Origin: Flavobacteriales bacterium UBA5692
GTDB lineage: Bacteria; Bacteroidota; Bacteroidia; Flavobacteriales_D; Sanyastnellaceae
Assembly (NCBI GenBank): GCA_002420235.1
Contig: DIHQ01000118.1
Coordinates: forward strand, 1-16,989
Direction of reading: 5' to 3'
Length of the DNA stretch: 16,989 nt
Positions 15,202 through 16,989 of the stretch are shown piece after piece. Both the position numbers and the translations under genes were made by a program. Position 1 is the first letter of the stretch. The number at the start of each line of letters is the position of its first letter. The notes below the pieces were generated by a model. It searched no databases. It was not told where the DNA came from and saw nothing but the letters and a program-made list of their open reading frames with translations.

Positions 15202-16470
15202 ATGACAGCCGGCCCTAATCGTCGAACCCACTGGCTCGCTGTGCTCGGACCGGGCATCCTTTTCGCCTCTACCGCAATCGGTGTTAGTCACTTGGTTCAA
15301 TCCACCCGTGCGGGCGCCATTGCAGGCTTCGGGCTGCTGTGGGCCGTAATAGCAGCTAATGTCGCAAAGTATCCTTTTTTTGAATTTGGCAGCCGCTATG
15401 CCAATGCCACCGGTCAGTCTCTCGTGGAAGGTTACCGGTCTTTGGGGCGACCTGTCGCCTGGGCCTACTTCATCATCGCGTTGGGAACGTGTTTTTTTGT
15501 CATGGGTGCTGTGGGCATCGTGACCGCCTCGTTTCTTGATAACCTCTTCAGTATTTCCATGGCGACCGGATTCAACGCAACACCAGCAGTGTCAGTGGCA
15601 GTATTCGCGCTTGCTACGGGCATGCTGACATGGGGAGCTTATGGCGGTTTGGACGCTTTAATCAAGGTGATTGCCGCGGTGCTGTTGTTCAGCACCGCCA
15701 TTGCTTTTTGGAGCGCGGCCCGGCACACGTCACTAGCGGATGTTCCACCTGCACCCGTTCATTTTAATCCCTTGGAGGGGGCCGACTTGGCCTTTCTCAT
15801 CGCTTTAATGGGATGGATGCCCACAGCGGTTGATTTATCCACGTGGAACAGCATCTGGACACTAGAACGAATTAAGCAAACCGGCTATCATCCAGAATTG
15901 CGCTCAACATTGCGTGAATTCAATGCGGGCTACATTGCTTCAGGACTGCTTGCACTGATGTTCTTGGGTCTCGGAGCGCTTGTGCTATGCACCGAAGGAA
16001 CCGACTTGCCGAAAGGAACGGCAGTGTTTGCAGCAAGCATTGTCAGCATTTACACTGAAGCCATCGGCGAGTGGAGTCGATGGATTATTGGAGCGGCAGC
16101 GTTTTCAGCAATGTTGGGAACGTGCATCGCCTGCTTAGACGGTTATTCCCGAGCCTTAGCACGATCGTTCAAAAGCATTCAATCCGAGTTAAAGCTAGAA
16201 TTACCTGCGCTTGAAAAGTGGGCCTTGGTAGTTGTCTCTGCTGGTTCGCTCTTGCTCATTTTGGCCTTCCCGAGTGACATCCAAACCCTTGTGGACATGG
16301 CAACAACCTTGAGCTTCTTAGTTGCACCTGCCGTGGCCGCCGCCAATTGGCACCTCGTCAGCCAAACCCATTTTCCAAAATCCGCGCGCCCACCGCTGTG
16401 GTTGCACACTCTGGCCGGAATCGGGATGCTTTTCCTGGTCGGATTCACACTGCTTTTTTGTATTTCCTGA
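15202..16470 (+). CDS. Nramp-related transporter without the canonical metal-binding motif
   Basis: A 422-residue inner-membrane protein with about 11 hydrophobic segments, related to the Nramp divalent metal transporters. Family-like features are GPGILFAS in TM1 (16-23), SLLW-like GFGLLWAVIAANVAKYPFFEF (42-62), RYANATGQSL (65-74), and WGAYGGLDALIKVIA. The TM1 metal-site motif DPGN is replaced by the IGVSHLVQSTRAG stretch (26-38), and TM6 has MGWMPTAVDLSTW (203-215) instead of MPHN. Similar Nramp-related proteins are common in Bacteroidota and their substrate is not settled, so calling it an Mn2+ transporter would be a guess. It starts four bases after a possible small ORF and has no obvious terminator. 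Confidence 0.85.
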   Translation: MTAGPNRRTHWLAVLGPGILFASTAIGVSHLVQSTRAGAIAGFGLLWAVIAANVAKYPFFEFGSRYANATGQSLVEGYRSLGRPVAWAYFIIALGTCFFVMGAVGIVTASFLDNLFSISMATGFNATPAVSVAVFALATGMLTWGAYGGLDALIKVIAAVLLFSTAIAFWSAARHTSLADVPPAPVHFNPLEGADLAFLIALMGWMPTAVDLSTWNSIWTLERIKQTGYHPELRSTLREFNAGYIASGLLALMFLGLGALVLCTEGTDLPKGTAVFAASIVSIYTEAIGEWSRWIIGAAAFSAMLGTCIACLDGYSRALARSFKSIQSELKLELPALEKWALVVVSAGSLLLILAFPSDIQTLVDMATTLSFLVAPAVAAANWHLVSQTHFPKSARPPLWLHTLAGIGMLFLVGFTLLFCIS

Positions 16471-16661
16471 AGGCTCCTGCACCACGGAAAAACCCAATGC
16501 TAGCTCGTCGAATATCATGTTAAACCCCTGATATCGGGCCTAACCCAAGGCGGTTTGAATAAGATTAAATGACCGGTAAAACAGAGGGAAACAATAGAAA
16601 TGAGTTGGAGAATCTCCATGGACACGGAATTGCGTTTTCGCAACAAATGTGATCTCTAATC

Positions 16662-16989
16662 ATGCCTTGTCCTTTCCTCCCGCTTAGGCGTTGTACATTT
16701 CGCAAATCAAGCTCTTCAACCTTGAACTCTACCCAACCCCATACCGAAACTAAGGTCTACTCACTGAGTCAGGTAGCCAGATCAATTCGCAAGGCCTTAG
16801 AGCGAGCATCAGCGAACAAAAGCTGGCTGGTAAAGGCCGAAATTTTAAGCCTTTCGGAAGGTATTGGTAACAAAACTGTGTACCTCGATCTGGTCGAAGA
16901 AACCGACGGACGACAAAATGCCAAGATGCGTGGCATCATTTGGGCGGGTGCCGGACAGCAAATCCTGGCAGAATTGGGAGATGAAGCCG
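16662..16989 (+). CDS. xseA: Exodeoxyribonuclease VII large subunit, N-terminal part (cut by window edge)
   Basis: XseA is the catalytic large subunit of exonuclease VII, which degrades single-stranded DNA together with XseB. The first 109 codons are present. Residues from 36 on match the N-terminal OB-fold: VYSLSQVARSIRKALE, then WLVKAEI, TVYLDLVEE, and AKMRGIIWAG. The ATG at 16662 is the only in-frame ATG and gives about 35 extra residues (rich in Ser, Thr, Arg) before the domain; a TTG at 16722 would give a more usual length, so the start is uncertain. The 191-base gap upstream holds two small hairpins (16606-16618 and 16630-16643) and no confident promoter. Confidence 0.88.
   Translation, partial: MPCPFLPLRRCTFRKSSSSTLNSTQPHTETKVYSLSQVARSIRKALERASANKSWLVKAEILSLSEGIGNKTVYLDLVEETDGRQNAKMRGIIWAGAGQQILAELGDEA

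Overview
The window looks like chromosomal DNA from a member of the Bacteroidota, most likely a marine or aquatic Flavobacteriales-type bacterium. This is inferred from a TonB-dependent receptor with an N-terminal carboxypeptidase-regulatory-like domain, a DUF1573 lipid/periplasm-type protein, a secreted multidomain protein with cysteine-rich GC..DDGSC modules, a fused E1 alpha/beta 2-oxo acid dehydrogenase, a short-LID adenylate kinase, sparse Shine-Dalgarno sequences and -7 promoter elements of the TAnnTTTG kind. Base composition is balanced and fairly even; I see no insertion sequence, prophage, CRISPR array, rRNA or tRNA.

Layout. Positions 1-3672 (minus strand) hold the start of valS, a DUF1573 exported protein and a large secreted hydrolase-like protein, separated by two convincing hairpin terminators. 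Positions 3882-6752 (minus) encode a TonB-dependent outer-membrane receptor. Positions 6836-11993 (minus) are a tight operon read adk, obg, psuG, fused E1 alpha/beta, S4-domain protein, with gaps of 1 to 39 bases. A 119-base divergent promoter region separates adk from lpd (dihydrolipoyl dehydrogenase, plus strand, 12113-13501). lpd converges with a membrane-anchored DUF5715/M15-like peptidase-fold protein (minus, 13514-14311). The rest reads on the plus strand: a Tudor-like-domain protein, a possible 54-residue small ORF, an Nramp-related transporter lacking the DPGN motif, and the 5' part of xseA (exonuclease VII large subunit), cut by the window end.

How the genes fit together. Most are housekeeping: nucleotide and GTPase functions (adk, obg), pseudouridine catabolism (psuG), and the E1 and E3 parts of a 2-oxo acid dehydrogenase complex, whose E2 is not in the window. 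The receptor and the secreted protein beside it form the more accessory part and might work on a common ligand. I did not find a clearly new multi-gene system. The most unusual single observations are the loss of the catalytic serine in the secreted hydrolase domain, its six cysteine modules with a dockerin-like tail, the missing metal-binding motif in the Nramp-like transporter, and a small ORF directly in front of that transporter.
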